A DNA stretch of 6,466 nt from Acidobacteriota bacterium (GTDB lineage: Bacteria > Acidobacteriota > Vicinamibacteria > Vicinamibacterales > Vicinamibacteraceae). The translations under genes and the position numbers were made by a program. This document shows positions 1-5,687 of this stretch, piece by piece (position 1 is the stretch's first letter; each line of letters starts with the position of its first letter). A model generated the notes under the pieces. That model saw only the letters and a program-made list of their open reading frames with translations, had not been told where the DNA came from and did not search any database. Where the stretch lies: NCBI GenBank assembly GCA_013695405.1, contig JACDAO010000726.1:1-6466 (forward strand), given 5' to 3'.

Positions 1-423
1 GGGCCAGACCAGCAGGACGATGCCAGAGAAGCCGACCAGCAAACCGCCGACGGTCCGGCGGGTGAGCACCTCACCGCCGGAGAGCAGCGAGTCCAGCCCG
101 ACCATCCAGAACGGCGTCGAAGCGACCAGCACCGCAACCAGGCCACTGGCCATGTACTGCTCGGCCCAGACCACCCCGCCGTTGCCGAACCCGAGCATCA
201 AGGTGCCGGTGGTCAGAAAGATCGGCACGGTGCGGACGCTGGGCCACGGCCGTCCTGACAGGCGTAACGCCACTGCCAGCACGATGCCGGCCAGCGTGAA
301 TCGGAGCCCGCCGATCAGGAACGGCGGCAAGGTCTCGAGCGCGATCTTGATGCCGAGGTAGGTGGTGCCCCAGACGATGCAAATCGCAGCGAAGGCGCCG
401 TAGGCGCGCTGACGAGTGGTCAA
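1..423 (-). CDS. EamA/DMT-family transporter, N-terminal part (runs off left edge)
   Basis: The 141 residues visible belong to a drug/metabolite-transporter (EamA) type permease of the inner membrane. The sign is the family-like opening VWGTTYLGIKIALETLPP (about residues 17-34), followed by an LRF motif near 40-42. About five hydrophobic segments can be picked out near residues 8-28, 36-54, 66-86, 94-114 and 124-140, so roughly half of a 10-helix protein is present. The substrate cannot be told from this family. The start is chosen as TTG at 423, which places a short basic N-terminus before helix 1 as is usual. No convincing Shine-Dalgarno precedes it. An in-frame TTG at 483 is the only other option upstream of the TAG stop at 495-493, but it falls inside a hairpin. 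The gene lies on the same strand as, and downstream of, the oxidoreductase operon, about 85 nt after the last stop. The family call is firm; the start is uncertain. Confidence 0.85.
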   Translation of the reverse strand, partial: MTTRQRAYGAFAAICIVWGTTYLGIKIALETLPPFLIGGLRFTLAGIVLAVALRLSGRPWPSVRTVPIFLTTGTLMLGFGNGGVVWAEQYMASGLVAVLVASTPFWMVGLDSLLSGGEVLTRRTVGGLLVGFSGIVLLVWP

Positions 424-442
424 TGTCGGCCGCCGAAGCGTG

Positions 443-462
443 CGGCCGGACTCGTCCGACCG
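443..462. repeat. Inverted repeat, second of two tandem hairpins
   Basis: An 8-bp stem with a 4-nt loop. On the minus strand it reads CGGTCGGA-CGAG-TCCGGCCG, with one G-U pair. It resembles the hairpin 30 bp upstream in sequence and layout. It lies just before the transporter start. No T-run follows on either strand, so it is not a standard intrinsic terminator. Confidence 0.55.
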
Positions 463-472
463 TCGAGGATCA

Positions 473-492
473 CCGCCGGACAAGTCCGGCGG
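473..492 (-). terminator. GC hairpin after the small Cys-rich gene, possible operon end
   Basis: A perfect 8-bp stem with a 4-nt loop (CCGCCGGA-CAAG-TCCGGCGG on the plus strand), 16 nt beyond the TAG stop of the gene at 509-745. Position and strength suit transcription attenuation or 3'-end protection at the end of the oxidoreductase operon. There is no U-tract after it on the minus strand, so it is only a weak candidate for an intrinsic terminator, and read-through into the transporter is possible. Confidence 0.35.
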
Positions 493-508
493 CTACGACC
501 AGCCCCAG

Positions 509-745
509 CTAGTGACAGCAGTTGCGTCCGTTGCCGGCGACGCAACAGGCCGCGTTGGCGGCGTTGCCATCCGGGCCGCTCGCCTTCTGGGTGCGGGTAC
601 ACCAGTAGGCGGTGGCGTCCCAGCGACCGGCGTGCGCGGCTTCACCGGGGTCAGGAGTCGAGAGCACGTACATGCCCTTGTGGCGCAGGTGCGCGCAGTG
701 AAGATCCGGGGTGACCAGCCGTGATTCAGGAACGGGATGCGTCAT
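509..745 (-). CDS. Small Cys/His-rich protein of unknown function, last gene of the oxidoreductase operon
   Basis: A 78-residue protein with six cysteines (C17, C49, C67, C68, C76, C77) and histidines at 16, 19, 22, 38 and 78. It has no signal peptide and no membrane segment. The layout HCAHLRHKGMYV (16-27), a PDP at 31-33, YWCTRTQ (47-53), GPDG (57-60) and a Cys-rich tail resembles short uncharacterised bacterial proteins that I recall only loosely; I cannot name the family. That it is a real gene is supported by the ATG start with GAGG six nt upstream, this Shine-Dalgarno lying over the TGA stop of the FAD subunit (8-nt gap). Translation is therefore likely coupled to the oxidoreductase. 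Clustered Cys/His suggests metal or Fe-S binding, and an accessory role in the oxidoreductase is possible, but both are inference. It is not a PaoD/XdhC homologue by size or sequence. Confidence 0.7.
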   Translation of the reverse strand: MTHPVPESRLVTPDLHCAHLRHKGMYVLSTPDPGEAAHAGRWDATAYWCTRTQKASGPDGNAANAACCVAGNGRNCCH

Positions 746-751
746 CGATCA

Positions 752-755
752 CCTC
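752..755 (-). promoter_or_regulatory. Ribosome binding site overlapping the FAD-subunit stop
   Basis: On the minus strand the junction reads TGAGGTGATCGATG. The TGA stop of the FAD subunit supplies the first bases of GAGG, which sits six nt before the ATG at 745. This decides the start of the small Cys-rich gene and points to termination-reinitiation coupling. Confidence 0.75.
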
Positions 756-1731
756 AGGCAGTGGCCGCGGCGGCCTGCAGCAGGGCGCGCTTGACGGCGG
801 TGCGAGCGACCTGCACCTTGTAGGCGTTGTGGGACATCGGGCTGGCGTCGGCCAGCGCCGCTTCCGCGGCCTTGACCGCGAGCGCGTCCGACATCGTCTG
901 CCCCTTGAGCACCGCCTCCGCGGCCGGTGATCGCCACGGGATGGGGGCCACCGCGCCGAGCACGACCCGCGCCTCGGCAACGGTGCTGCCCTGCATCTGC
1001 AGCGCCACGCTGGCGAAGGCGATCGGCCAGTCGTGCGACTGCTTGAAGCGGACTTCGTAGGTCGCACTGCGGGCCGCCCGGGCCGGCGGCAGGATCACGT
1101 GCGTCACCAGTTCGTCCGGCCGCAGCATGGTCTCGCCATAGAGGTTGCGATCCGGCAGCTCGAAGAATTCCTCGACCGGCACCTGCTTCTCGCCGCGCGG
1201 TCCGACGATTCGCAGCGCGGCGTTGAAGGCAATCAGCGGCACTGCCAGGCTCGACGGGTGCACGATGTGGCACGGACCGCCGCCGAGGATGGCGTGGAAC
1301 TGATTCTCGCCGTCGACCGAGAAGCAGCGCGCGCCGCCCTTCTTCAGGCACGCGAACTCCTCGTTGCGGTAGTACCAGCAACGCGGCCGCTGCAGCAGGT
1401 TGCCGCCCACCGTTCCGAGGTTGCGAATCTGCGGCGTGCCGACCTCGGCGGCGGCCTCGGCCAGCGCCTTGTACTGCGCACTGACAACGGCGTGCTGGTG
1501 CAGGTCGACCAGGCGGGTGGCGGCGCCAATCCGCAGGCCGCCATCGGCGGCGGTGATTGTCGCGTCCAGCCCCTTGACGCTGACCACGCGGTCTGGCTCT
1601 GCGATGTGGTCCTTGAGCAGCGAGACCAGGTCCATCCCGCCGGCCAGCGGCAACACCTTGCCCCGCTCACGGGTCAGCGCGGCGAGGGCCTGGTGCTCGT
1701 TGGCGGCCTTGACGTAGGCAAACGGTTTCAC
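754..1731 (-). CDS. Molybdenum hydroxylase FAD-binding subunit, PaoB/YagS-like, with four-cysteine insert
   Basis: A 325-residue medium subunit of the xanthine dehydrogenase/aldehyde oxidoreductase family. It takes electrons from the [2Fe-2S] subunit and passes them to an external acceptor through FAD. The N-terminal FAD domain shows the two flavin pyrophosphate signatures, AGGMDL at 30-35 and TVGGN at 107-111; the CO-dehydrogenase-flavoprotein-like C-terminal domain follows from about 215. Between them lies an insert with C118, C128, C136 and C154 (RPRC, FAC, ARC, GPC). In PaoB and in the beta subunit of 4-hydroxybenzoyl-CoA reductase such an insert holds a [4Fe-4S] cluster, so one is inferred here. 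The start is GTG, overlapping the previous gene's stop as GTGA (4 nt), with GGAGG six nt upstream at 1742-1738. The open frame continues upstream without a stop, but that part is shadow of the large subunit. The family call is firm; the substrate is not known. Confidence 0.93.
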   Translation of the reverse strand: MKPFAYVKAANEHQALAALTRERGKVLPLAGGMDLVSLLKDHIAEPDRVVSVKGLDATITAADGGLRIGAATRLVDLHQHAVVSAQYKALAEAAAEVGTPQIRNLGTVGGNLLQRPRCWYYRNEEFACLKKGGARCFSVDGENQFHAILGGGPCHIVHPSSLAVPLIAFNAALRIVGPRGEKQVPVEEFFELPDRNLYGETMLRPDELVTHVILPPARAARSATYEVRFKQSHDWPIAFASVALQMQGSTVAEARVVLGAVAPIPWRSPAAEAVLKGQTMSDALAVKAAEAALADASPMSHNAYKVQVARTAVKRALLQAAAATA

Positions 1732-3935
1732 AACGTGCCTCCGGCGCGCTCGCCGTCGAGGGCGGCGAGCACCTTCTGCGGCGTGATCGGGATGCTGCGC
1801 ACCCGCACGCCGATCGCATTGGCGACCGCATTGGCGATCGCGGCCGCGGTCGAGATGGTCGGCGGCTCGCCGATACCAATCACGCCGCGCTCCGGCTGGT
1901 TCATCAGCATGATGTCGATTGCCGGCACGTCGCTCATGCCCGGCACCAGGTACCACTCCATGTTCGGGTTGACCATGGTCGCGGTGTTCCGGTCCAGGAT
2001 GCGGTCCTCGTACAGTGCGTAGCCGACGCCCATGATCATCGCGCCGATGCACTGGCTCTCCGCAGCCAACTGGTTGACGACCAGGCCGCAGTCCTGCACG
2101 CACAGGATGCGCGAGACCTTCGCGACACCGGTCTCGACGTCCACTTCGACTTCGGCAAACTGCACCCCGCTGGTGCCGCTGGCCGACAGCCCGGCCTCCC
2201 ACTGCCCGTTGACGGAAATCGGGGTGGTCTGCAGACGCCGGCAGGCGTCGGCCCAGCTCAGGCCCCTGGACGGATCGCCCTTGACGTGGACGCGTCCGTC
2301 GCTGGCCGTGATCTGATCGGCCGGTACGCCCAGGGCCGGGGCGACCCGACCCGCGAGCTCCTGCAGGGCCTTGCTCGCGGTCACGCGAATCGCCGGCGAC
2401 ACCGCCGGCGCCGTGGTGCTGCCGCCGCTGCCGCCACTGAACGGCAAGTTGCTGTCGCCGAGTTCGACCTTGATGGCGCTGACCGGCAGGCCGAGTGTCT
2501 CGGCGGTGATGATCGCCATCAGCGTGCGGGTGCCGACGCCGAGGTCCTGCGTGCCGCAGCGCATCACCACGCCGCCGTCGGGCAGGATCTCGCACTGCGC
2601 CTGGGTGCCGCGTCCGCCACCGCCCCAGCGATTGGCGGCGCAGCCCATGCCGCGCTTGATCGGGCCTGGCGCCTGGTCGCCGGTGGCGTGGCGCTTGTCC
2701 CAGCCAAAGCGCTGCGCGCCGATCTTGAAATACTCCCGCCACATCGCGTTGGGCGCCTGCGGCGGCAGGTTGCGGATGCGGAACTCGATCGGGTCCATCT
2801 TGACCCGGTCAGCGAGCTCGTCCATCAGCATCTCGGTGATGAAGCAGCCCTGCGGGTGGCCCGGTGCGCGCATCGCGCGCTGTTGCCCGGCGTTGATGTA
2901 GACGTCCTTGTGGACGCGCCGCCGATTCGGAAACGCGTAGATGTAGGGCAGCGGGAAGCCAGACGCGGCGCCGGCACCGCCGGTGCCCCAGGTCTCGCCG
3001 TCGAAAGCGGTGAGCATCCCGTCGGCCGACACGCCGGCCTTGATGCGCGCGTACGCCGACGGCCGGTTGCCCGAGGCCAGGTGTTCCTCGCGGCGATCGA
3101 GCAGCAGGTGGACCGGCGCCTTGGCTTCGCGGGCCAGCTTGGCGCAGGTGACGCCCTGCACATCGGGCCCGAACTTGCTGCCGAAGCCACCGCCCATGTG
3201 CTCGGTGATCACCCGCACGTTGGCCTGCGGAATCTCGAGGCTGGTGGCGAACCCCTCGCGGGTGCCGTGCACGGCCTGGGTGCTGGCCCAGGCGGTCAGC
3301 TTGTCGCCGTCCCATTCGCAGACGCAGCCGTGCGTCTCGAGCGAGACGTGGGTCTGGACCTGCGTGTTGTAGGCCTGCTCGACGATGTGGGCGGCGGCGG
3401 CAAAGCCTGCCTGCAGGTTGCCTTCTTCCTCGACCTGGGACTCCTTGACGTTGCCGCCCTCGAAGACCGCTGGCGCCTCTGGCCGGAGCGCCTGTTCGAC
3501 CGTAGCCAGGAACGGCAGCACTTCATAGCGCACGGTGATCGCGCGGATCGCGTCGCGTGCGATGTCTTCGGAGGTCGCCGCGACCGCGGCGACCTCGTCG
3601 CCCACGTACATCACCTTGGCGCCCGGTTGCACGATCGTCAGCGCCGCCTTGACGCCGCGCATTGCGCGCGCCGGCCCGAGGTCGACCGAGACCACCCGGG
3701 CGTGCGGATGCGGCGAGCGCAGGATTCGCGCGTACAGCATCCCGGGCCGCTGCATGTCGTACGAGTACTTCGCCTTGCCGGCGACCTTGAGCGTGCCGTC
3801 GATGCGATTGACGCGCGTGCTCAGCAGCCGGCTTTCCTTCGGCCACGCGTACGGCGAGTTGGGATTGGCGGTGGCCGGTGCGGCCACTTCCGCGACCTGA
3901 CCCTCGGCTTCGGCTCGTGCGGTCTCGTCAGCCAC
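1728..3935 (-). CDS. Molybdopterin-binding (catalytic) subunit, PaoC/YagR-like aldehyde oxidoreductase
   Basis: A 735-residue large subunit of the xanthine dehydrogenase family, close in length to E. coli PaoC. It carries the molybdopterin-cytosine-dinucleotide cofactor (family knowledge) and performs the hydroxylation. The a/b hammerhead domain runs from about residue 44 to 155 (RIDGTLKVAGKAKY at 44-57, LRSPHPHARV at 72-81). The Moco-contacting loops are GGGFGSK (248-254), AMRAPGHPQG (354-363) and GTQDLGVGTR (461-470). GIGEPP places the catalytic base at Glu690, the usual position near the C-terminus. No signal peptide is visible; export is expected by hitch-hiking with the Tat-signal small subunit. 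The start is GTG at 3935 with AAGGGAGG five nt upstream, overlapping the small subunit's stop by 8 nt. All hallmark motifs are intact. The substrate cannot be deduced; aldehydes are the closest analogy, with aromatic or N-heterocyclic compounds as alternatives. Confidence 0.95.
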   Translation of the reverse strand: MADETARAEAEGQVAEVAAPATANPNSPYAWPKESRLLSTRVNRIDGTLKVAGKAKYSYDMQRPGMLYARILRSPHPHARVVSVDLGPARAMRGVKAALTIVQPGAKVMYVGDEVAAVAATSEDIARDAIRAITVRYEVLPFLATVEQALRPEAPAVFEGGNVKESQVEEEGNLQAGFAAAAHIVEQAYNTQVQTHVSLETHGCVCEWDGDKLTAWASTQAVHGTREGFATSLEIPQANVRVITEHMGGGFGSKFGPDVQGVTCAKLAREAKAPVHLLLDRREEHLASGNRPSAYARIKAGVSADGMLTAFDGETWGTGGAGAASGFPLPYIYAFPNRRRVHKDVYINAGQQRAMRAPGHPQGCFITEMLMDELADRVKMDPIEFRIRNLPPQAPNAMWREYFKIGAQRFGWDKRHATGDQAPGPIKRGMGCAANRWGGGGRGTQAQCEILPDGGVVMRCGTQDLGVGTRTLMAIITAETLGLPVSAIKVELGDSNLPFSGGSGGSTTAPAVSPAIRVTASKALQELAGRVAPALGVPADQITASDGRVHVKGDPSRGLSWADACRRLQTTPISVNGQWEAGLSASGTSGVQFAEVEVDVETGVAKVSRILCVQDCGLVVNQLAAESQCIGAMIMGVGYALYEDRILDRNTATMVNPNMEWYLVPGMSDVPAIDIMLMNQPERGVIGIGEPPTISTAAAIANAVANAIGVRVRSIPITPQKVLAALDGERAGGTL

Positions 3936-4584
3936 GGGCGCCTCCCTTCACCGACAGCACCGCTTCGAGCAGTCGCACGTAGGTGCCGCATCGACAGATG
4001 TTGCCGTCCAGCCCGGCCCGCGCCTGCTCAGGGGTCGGGTCGGGAATCTTCTCGAGCAGGGCGACCGTCGACATCACGAATCCGGGGGTGCAGAAGCCGC
4101 ACATCAGGCCGTCCTTCTCGAAGATGGCCTGCTGCACCGGGTGCAGCGCGGTGCCCTGCGTCAGCCCTTCGATGGTGCGGATGTCGGCGCCCTCGGCGTC
4201 GACCGCAAGGACCGAGCAGGAGTAGGCGGTGCGCCCGTCAATCACCACCGTGCAGGCGCCGCACGATCCGCGGTCGCAGACGCGCTTGGCACCGGTCAGG
4301 TCGAGTTGCTGGCGCATCGCGTCGAGCAGCGTCACGCGTGGCTCGACCGTGACCATGCGCTTCTGCCCGTTGATGGTCAGCGCCAGCGCGCTCGCGGCTG
4401 GTCCGAGGACGGCGGCGCCCTGGGCCTGCGCGGCTTCTGGCGCCAGCGCCGCGGCCGCAATCGGCGTGACGCCGACGCTTTTCAGAAAGCTGCGCCGCGA
4501 GAAGTTCGGGCCGCCGGAGGACGGCGCCGCCTCGAGATCATGGGGTAGGCGTTCGGCGGGTGGATCGGGACGCGTGTCGGACAC
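3928..4584 (-). CDS. [2Fe-2S] subunit with Tat signal, PaoA/YagT-like
   Basis: A 218-residue small subunit that links the Moco site to FAD through two [2Fe-2S] clusters. The N-terminus carries a Tat signal: SRRSFLK at 29-35, then a hydrophobic stretch near 36-50 and a likely cleavage site after AAQA near 54. The plant-type ferredoxin domain has C103, C108, C111 and C123; the C-terminal domain has C162, C165, C197 and C199, the standard eight ligands. The Tat signal predicts a folded complex exported to the periplasm, as for E. coli PaoABC. The start is GTG at 4584, because GAGG lies five nt upstream (4593-4590) and this gives an N-terminus of normal length before the RR motif. An ATG at 4722 would add 46 residues without hydrophobic or conserved character and is rejected. 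It is first in the operon, followed by the large subunit with an 8-nt overlap. Confidence 0.94.
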   Translation of the reverse strand: MSDTRPDPPAERLPHDLEAAPSSGGPNFSRRSFLKSVGVTPIAAAALAPEAAQAQGAAVLGPAASALALTINGQKRMVTVEPRVTLLDAMRQQLDLTGAKRVCDRGSCGACTVVIDGRTAYSCSVLAVDAEGADIRTIEGLTQGTALHPVQQAIFEKDGLMCGFCTPGFVMSTVALLEKIPDPTPEQARAGLDGNICRCGTYVRLLEAVLSVKGGARG

Positions 4585-4755
4585 GGAGACCTCGCGGAAG
4601 GAAACACGCTGCAAGAGCGCGTCTAGGCTACCGCTTTCTCGGTTTCCTCGCCACTGGCCGCTCGCGGTTGGGTTAGTAGATAACGGCGGAGCTGGCAAAT
4701 CGGCGGCGCGCTGGCAATTCAAACCACACGCGCACGCTGAACCGAGCCGCTCACG
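4585..4755 (-). other. Leader of the oxidoreductase operon, no gene
   Basis: This 171-bp stretch lies between the terminator of the PEP-CTERM gene and the first oxidoreductase gene, so the operon promoter is expected here. I see no strong sigma-70 match on the minus strand. TTGCCA followed 17 nt later by TAACCC is present but poor at -10. A direct repeat at 4684-4717 is the only clear structure, and GAGG at 4593-4590 is the ribosome binding site. Confidence 0.5.
4684..4717. repeat. Imperfect direct repeat upstream of the oxidoreductase operon
   Basis: Two copies of CGGCGG followed by GCTGGCAA, with 1 nt between the parts in the first copy (4684-4698) and 3 nt in the second (4701-4717). The GCTGGCAA cores are 19 bp apart, about two helical turns. 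The position 100-130 bp upstream of the first start codon would suit a regulator site, but it may be chance in GC-rich DNA. Confidence 0.4.
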
Positions 4756-4783
4756 AAAAAAGCCGGGTCCCTGGGGACCCGGC
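4756..4783 (-). terminator. Rho-independent terminator of the PEP-CTERM gene
   Basis: A perfect GC-rich inverted repeat (GCCGGGTCCC and GGGACCCGGC around a 2-nt centre, so 9 bp plus a 4-nt loop in practice), followed on the minus strand by six T residues (4761-4756). It starts 23 nt after the TAG stop at 4807. It separates the PEP-CTERM gene from the oxidoreductase operon on the same strand. Confidence 0.93.
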
Positions 4784-4806
4784 CTTGTACGGGGAAAGTT
4801 GAGTGA

Positions 4807-5436
4807 CTACTGACGACGGCGTCGAGCGAAGCCGGCGCCGAGCAGGCCGAGGCCGAACAGGGCCATCGTCGCCGGTTCTGGAACCGTGTCGCCCGGAGGC
4901 ACGCTAGTTCCGGTGCCGAGTCGAATCTGTTGGATGTCGGCAATGATATCCACAGTCGTCGTGAGAAATACTGTGGAGAAATTCTCGCCGGTAATCGTGA
5001 AGAAGTTCTGGCCCGAGCCGGTGAGCGCGAAACTGGTGCTGGTGCCGCCTGGGACACCCGTGAACGTCACGAACCCGTCGGCACTGGCGTCGATGTTCAA
5101 CTGAAGCTTCGAAAAAGTTCCAGTGACGGGATCGATCAAAAGCTGGCTGAAGCCTGATCCGTCGGCCGATTCGATCCGTGCCTGCCCGATAGCCGGCGCT
5201 ACGATGTTCTCATCCGCCGTGAAGTTGATCGTGTAGCCTCGGTCGGTGTTCAAGCAGCCCTGAAGCATGTTGTCCAGGGTGGTGTCGGTGATGGCCGTGC
5301 AGCCGGTGAACAGCACATTGTCCACGTCGCCGCTGCCGCCGACCAGGCCCGTTTGCACGATAATGGCGGCCTGCGTTGGTGCACTGAACGAGGCCATCGC
5401 CATGGCGAGACCACAAGAAAATACGAGCTTCTTCAT
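4807..5436 (-). CDS. Secreted PEP-CTERM sorting-domain protein
   Basis: A 209-residue exported protein. Residues 1-23 are a Sec signal peptide (MKK, a hydrophobic core, TQA cleavage). The last 25 residues are a textbook PEP-CTERM signal: VPEPAT at 185-190, a hydrophobic helix to about 203, and RRRR at 205-208. Such proteins are processed by an exosortase and are commonly surface or extracellular-matrix proteins; no exosortase gene is in the window. The mature part is rich in Thr, Ser, Gly, Asp and Asn, is probably beta-rich, and has only two cysteines (C46, C61), which could pair. I do not recognise its domain. The start is ATG at 5436 with AGGAG eight nt upstream (5449-5445); an in-frame ATG at 5463 lacks a comparable site. 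A sigma-54-like promoter lies upstream and a strong terminator downstream, so this is probably a single-gene transcript. Confidence 0.92.
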   Translation of the reverse strand: MKKLVFSCGLAMAMASFSAPTQAAIIVQTGLVGGSGDVDNVLFTGCTAITDTTLDNMLQGCLNTDRGYTINFTADENIVAPAIGQARIESADGSGFSQLLIDPVTGTFSKLQLNIDASADGFVTFTGVPGGTSTSFALTGSGQNFFTITGENFSTVFLTTTVDIIADIQQIRLGTGTSVPPGDTVPEPATMALFGLGLLGAGFARRRRQ

Positions 5437-5463
5437 TCCACACTCTCCTGAGGCCCACGCCAT

Positions 5464-5503
5464 GGGGATGCGCTCCCCAAGTCCTCCCCCCGAGCACTCG
5501 GGC
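5464..5503 (-). repeat. Two small GC-rich hairpins in the PEP-CTERM leader
   Basis: GGGG-N7-CCCC at 5464-5478 and CCCGAG-CA-CTCGGG at 5490-5503 would both lie in the roughly 77-nt leader predicted from the sigma-54-like promoter. Both are short. They may affect mRNA stability or translation, or may be incidental. Confidence 0.35.
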
Positions 5504-5524
5504 GGGGCCGATGCCCCTGTCAAA

Positions 5525-5539
5525 GCACGACACGTGCCA
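5525..5539 (-). promoter_or_regulatory. Sigma-54-type (-24/-12) promoter for the PEP-CTERM gene
   Basis: On the minus strand TGGCACGTGTCGTGC matches the RpoN consensus TGGCACG-N4-TTGC, with the invariant GG and GC at correct spacing and one mismatch (G for the first T of TTGC). Transcription would begin near 5513, giving a leader of about 77 nt to the ATG at 5436. Published work on floc-forming Zoogloea links RpoN to PEP-CTERM gene expression, which makes this promoter type plausible here. The element is itself partly palindromic (GCACG-TGT-CGTGC), so a repressor site is an alternative reading. Confidence 0.65.
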
Positions 5540-5547
5540 CGGGCTGA

Positions 5548-5563
5548 AATGTTGCAGAACATT
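5548..5563. promoter_or_regulatory. Palindromic operator-like site beside the -24 element
   Basis: AATGTT-GCAG-AACATT, two perfect 6-bp half sites around 4 nt, AT-rich within GC-rich surroundings. It ends 8 nt upstream of the -24 box of the sigma-54-like promoter. It could bind a dimeric regulator; the protein is unknown. Confidence 0.45.
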
Positions 5564-5661
5564 GAGTTCCAGGCCCGAAGCCTTGCTAAAGTTGGCGCAG
5601 ACGAGCCGCGAAGTCTGCCCGGAACGCGAGAAAGGTTTGCCTGACGCGTTTCGGCAGGACC

Positions 5662-5687
5662 AGACCAGCAATAGCAATGACTGGTCT
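5662..5687. repeat. Inverted repeat AGACCAG-N12-CTGGTCT, candidate upstream activator site
   Basis: Perfect 7-bp arms around a 12-nt spacer, centred about 160 bp upstream of the predicted PEP-CTERM transcription start, within the range typical for enhancer-binding-protein sites of sigma-54 promoters. It also covers the start of the CHRD gene on the other strand. The spacer contains AGCAAT repeated twice (5667-5678). Confidence 0.4.

Noticed and set aside
71..382. Minus-strand frame starting at 382
   Set aside because: It is out of frame with the transporter sequence, whose membrane segments and WGTTY motif are clear in the neighbouring frame.
1033..2022. Plus-strand open frame of 329 codons opposite the FAD and large subunits
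   Set aside because: Antisense shadow with no domain, no ribosome binding site and low-complexity composition.
1732..2742. Upstream extension of the FAD-subunit frame to 662 codons
   Set aside because: The extra part overlaps the motif-bearing large subunit in another frame and has no similarity to FAD subunits; the GTG at 1731 with GGAGG is the sound start.
2286..4352. Long plus-strand open frame of 688 codons opposite the oxidoreductase genes
   Set aside because: It is antisense to two genes with intact family motifs, has no recognisable domain, and is Arg/Ala/Gly-rich as expected of a shadow frame in GC-rich DNA.
4664..4700. Sigma-70 promoter TTGCCA-N17-TAACCC for the oxidoreductase operon
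   Set aside because: The -10 hexamer matches the consensus poorly and such a match is expected by chance, so it is not listed as a promoter.
4585..4722. ATG at 4722 as start of the [2Fe-2S] subunit
   Set aside because: The added 46 residues are not conserved in type, would bury the Tat motif deep in the protein, and the GTG at 4584 has a good Shine-Dalgarno.
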